The position numbers were made by a program, and so were the translations under genes. From the NCBI GenBank assembly GCA_019633425.1, contig WSUB01000054.1:1-64000 (forward strand): 64,000 nucleotides of DNA, in the 5' to 3' direction. Positions 60,990 to 64,000 of the stretch are shown piece by piece. This DNA comes from Tulasnella sp. 424. Taxonomy: Eukaryota > Basidiomycota > Agaricomycetes > Cantharellales > Tulasnellaceae. How positions within the stretch are numbered: the first letter of the stretch is position 1; every line of letters begins with the position of its first letter. The notes under the pieces are model-generated. The model was not told the origin of the DNA. It was given only the letters and a program-made list of their open reading frames with translations, and made no database searches.

Positions 60990-61700
60990 AGCCTGCTTCC
61001 AGCGTTTCTAGGCCACAAGGTTAATGGAAGGAATTCAGACAGACTCGGAGGCCAAATTCTTGTACTGAGAAAGACCCGAGTCGCGTACCTCCAAGCGCGT
61101 TCGCAGTCAATTCGCCACTATCCGACAAGGTCCAAGTGATTATCAGCTGCTTGCCTGGACTGTACGGCGTGGGTACAATTTTGCAATTTTCCTCCCTCCC
61201 ACTCGCGGCGGTGAAAGTCGCCCATCTACAAAGCCGATGCATAAGATATCGAATAAGGTGATATACCCTAAAGGGTGCTTACAGTATTCTGTCTCGCTTC
61301 AGGTTCGGAGACTTTGTTGTGAATGTCAACGCGAGCCAGCGTTGGTTCTGAGTGTTGTTCTGTTGGGTATGGAGCGGTAGGTCCAGGTTCAGCGGAATGG
61401 GACATTCGGTCAATCTTGGATAGACAAGTGGGGACTTACAACCATCTCAAAAGCGGGTGGATCAGTAGAAGTGGGATCCCAGGCAATAATTAATGCGTCT
61501 TCAACGTCTTGGGTTACCACTTGCGAGCCAGAACCCCTATCGAGTGTTCGGGAGATGTATCCATCATACTGTGGCGTTTTGTCACAGACAACTTTGATAC
61601 GGCATTCCAGCCCTTGTGTAAGCTCCTGAAGCGACGTAGGAGTCCATGCCATCGTTGGACGCGCACAGGATGCAATAGTACGTCCGACTGGGAAAGTCAG
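60990..61700 (-). pseudogene. GYISR domain fragment of a kinase-type gene, copy 1 (kinase part deleted)
   Basis: On the minus strand it begins inside kinase subdomain XI (ARPTMAWTPTSLQEL, ~61670) and continues with the conserved domain GLECRIKVVCDKTPQYDGYI, SRTLDRGSGSQVVTQDVEDA, DPPAFEMVV (~61440-61610). Two further exons follow: NNTQNQRWLAL near 61355, and the WATFTAASG ... TWTLSDSGELTANALGG exon near 61220-61090. The kinase catalytic region present in the neighbouring copy is missing, replaced by the repeat-unit 3' flank. No start codon in a sensible context was found, so it is called a 5'-truncated pseudogene. The domain itself has no stop, so expression as a short protein is possible. Confidence 0.6.
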
Positions 61701-62559
61701 TGGTGGCGAAGCGCTTTCAACGAAATATTCCCAGGTACCCCAAAGATATTCAGATGAGGTATTGCAGACCTTGATTTCCCACGTTGCTGCTTGGAGGCCC
61801 AAGAAGTAGGGAGAAATGGAAGAGAATTAAACTAATCCTGGTCGTTGGATTGAGGGTTGAGCTTCGAGCCTGCTTAGCTCAGCGTAGAAGTTCGGATGCC
61901 GTATTTGGGGGCAATGCGGTGCGACGTCTTTTGATACGCCTAGAAGCTATTCTGCGAGTGGTCCGTGCCACTACACCAATGTTCGTATGCAGAGCCAGTA
62001 GATTATAAGTCCAAGAGCATAAATGGCCCCTACCTGATTTCGTGGCGCGCATCCAAGTATAATGTGAGGAGGAGTCTGAAGGAGTCCTGTTTAATTTCCA
62101 GCGACGCCGCCGGGACCTCAGATATCTGCCTTTCATGTTTTCCGAGCCCATATCATTTACAATCACATCACATTTCATTTGAGCAGCCGAAAGTGCTTTA
62201 CTGTTCAAGGAATTTGCATGACGAACCTCCCACCCCACGCTCAGCGAATCGACCGTGCATTGTATGATGGCTTCAGTTGACTCATTATCGTTTCGACTTC
62301 TTGGGCATCAATCTTTTGGTTCAAGTGGCTCGAGCACAAAACGCTGTACGCGTCCCCGATAAGTTGATCATTCATAAAATTAATCGAGCGAAAGGGACGG
62401 CCACTTACGACTGCGAACCGACGTTTGATATTGGCCCAATAATTCTTCATCCTATGGCAGAAAAACAGGTGAGGTGGATTCAGATCCAGATTTAAACCTG
62501 CTTCGAGCGTTTCTAGGCCACAAGGTTAATGGAGGGAATTCAGACAAGGGCTAAACTTG
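61701..62559. repeat. 3' flank of the kinase/GYISR unit, second copy
   Basis: Paired with 60200-60980 (offset ~1.48 kb, roughly 85-90 % similar by eye). It includes TTAATGGAGGGAATTCAGACA near 62527 and AGCTCAGCGTAGAAGTTCGGATG near 61877. A minus-strand open frame to 62241 could be the terminal exon of the kinase gene, but the corresponding frame in the other copy is interrupted. Confidence 0.6.
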
Positions 62560-64000
62560 CTAGAATGGCCCCGATTGCGTACCTCCAAGCGCGTTCGCGG
62601 TTAAGTTACCATCTGACCATGTCCACGTGATTATCAACTCCTTGCCTGGACTCCACGGCGTGGGTACCACTTTGTAGTCGTGCTCTGTCCCACTCGCGGC
62701 GGTGAAAGTCGCCCATCTACAAGCTAATGTATAAGGTATCGGATAAGGTGGTATACCCTAAAAGGGTGCTTACTGTACTCTGTCTCGCTTCAGGTTTGGA
62801 GATTCTCCTTTGAATCGCAACGCGAGCCAGCGTTGGTTCTGAGTGTTGTTCTGTTAGGTATGGAATGGCATGGGCTTAAAATCAGCGGAACGGGCCATCT
62901 AGTCGATTTTCGGGAGATGCGTGAGAGCTTACAATCATCTCAAGAGCAGTAGGACCAGCAGAAGTGGGGTCCCAGAAAATAGTCAATGCGTCTTCAGCGG
63001 TTTGCGTCACCACATGTGAGCCAGTCTCGTCGAGCGTTCGGGAAATGTATCCATCATGCTGTGACGTTTGGTCACAGACAACTTTGATACGACATTCCAG
63101 TCCTTTGGCGAGCCCCTGGAGTGACGTAAGAATCCAGGCCATGTTTGGACGAAGTTGGGGGTTATGGTTCCAGGCGGCCTGCGCTACCGCCCATTCTCTT
63201 GTGTACAAATATCCAGTAGATGACACTCTAGGCTCTGTTGGTGGGCGCTCCTTATTGTATATCTTAAAAGCCACTCCATAATCTGGGGTATCGGCGAAAG
63301 GGACCCTCCCGCTGATGATCTACCAGGTGGGTGAGACAGGGATTTCGCGAATACAGGAGCCTTCTAACCTCATACACCGTCATTCCAAATGCATACACAT
63401 CTGATTGAAAGGAACGTGATTGTCCTTCCATCAGCAGCTCAGGACTCTGCCAGCGAGTGGTCCCCATTCCCCGTTGGGAGGATACAGTTTGAGTGTCCAC
63501 AAGCTTCGCCAAGCCAAAGTCGGCCAAAGCGCCCCTAAGTGAGGGAGCGACAAGCATGTTTCCGCCTTTAATATCTCCGTGAATGATGCCGCATCTGTGA
63601 AGATAGTCTAACCCCTCCACGAGGTCACGGACCTGGATGATGTAATTTTAATATGGGCGGTAGATCCCTATGAGGCGAGCTTACGAATCCAGCCCGATCG
63701 CCATCTGGATGCTGTGAGAGGTATTGAGGGACGGTCCCGTTGTCCAGGAACGGAGACACGAGATAGATTGCTCCATTGTCATGATAAATGCCAAGGAATC
63801 GAAGAACATTCGGGTGTTTGAGGTCTTTCCAAATAAGCGCTTCCTGCTCTAGATGCTGATGGATGAAGAGTGAGATAGAATCCTAATATATTACCAGAAG
63901 ACTCACTCTATATTCCCTAGACCCAGGATTACATACTCCTCGGGGTCGCTTCAGAGCTAAGGGTCCCAGCTGAAGATGATTTGCTACGTATACATCAGCA
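62560..64000 (-). CDS. Protein kinase with C-terminal GYISR domain (5' part beyond window)
   Basis: Serine/threonine-type kinase of the TKL-like group expanded in basidiomycetes. Reading in from 64000: WKDLKHPNVLRFLGIY and IYLVSPFLDNGTVPQYLS (~63830-63730); the catalytic loop HRCGIIHGDIKGGNMLV (~63570), in which HGD replaces HRD as is common in this group; ALADFGLAKLVD (DFG intact); GTTRWQSPELLMEGQ (activation segment and APE-like SPE); SDVYAFGMTVYE; and NPQLRPNM with the subdomain XI Arg (~63160). Immediately after it comes the GYISR domain (GLECRIKVVCDQTSQHDGYI ... TALEMIV, ~62945-63115), then NNTQNQRWLALRFKGE and WATFTAASGTEH ... ITWTWSDGNLTANALGG. The last exon is uncertain; a possible continuation runs to 62241. 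N-terminal lobe and start are outside the window. Confidence 0.75.

Overview
The window starts at a chromosome end of a filamentous basidiomycete, most likely an Agaricomycete. The evidence is: genes split by many 45-70 base GT-AG introns, a STE3-type pheromone receptor, a GH12 endoglucanase with a fungal CBM1 module, basidiomycete-style kinases with an HGDIKGGN catalytic loop, and a telomere tract at base 1. The species cannot be fixed from the sequence. The telomere unit is the 5-mer CCTAA/TTAGG, not the usual fungal TTAGGG.

Layout. 1-1813: telomere, then two ~912 bp subtelomeric units separated by internal telomeric repeats. 1814-6800: decayed zone with a Cdh1/Fizzy-related pseudogene, a degenerate ~155 bp tandem repeat and a cluster of GGGGACGC motifs. 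6818-8406: STE3 receptor. 9631-13227: RBR-type (RNF216-like) E3 ubiquitin ligase. 13495-14392: MYND-finger protein. 15251-21112: three paralogous genes combining a retroelement Gag-like N-terminus with one or more copies of a small domain marked by a GYISR motif. 21865-25264: thioesterase-like (THEM6-type) protein and a coiled-coil protein. 25800-34085: tandem duplication of a Git1/Pho84-type MFS transporter, the first copy frameshifted. 34255-40024: poly-His MYND protein, an endonuclease/exonuclease/phosphatase-fold protein and Npl4, all on the minus strand. 41077-49033: tandem duplication of a MYND gene plus a large fungal protein with a HicA-like C-terminus; each unit carries one decayed gene. 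49034-52300: mostly unresolved. 52316-54651: single-pass membrane protein with a long Ser/Pro-rich tail. 55423-56693: GH12-CBM1 endoglucanase. 57311-60102: mitochondrial Rho GTPase (Miro/Gem1). 60200-64000: truncated tandem array of a protein kinase whose C-terminus carries the same GYISR domain as the 15-21 kb genes.

Housekeeping genes (Npl4, Miro, RBR ligase, EEP protein) are interleaved with a fast-evolving accessory layer made by local tandem duplication and decay: MYND family, MFS pair, HicA-like pair, Gag/GYISR family and kinase/GYISR array. The most promising undescribed element is the GYISR domain, shared by the Gag-like genes and the kinase array.

All gene models are from manual reading. 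Splice sites were assigned by eye, and several 5' and 3' ends are marked as uncertain.
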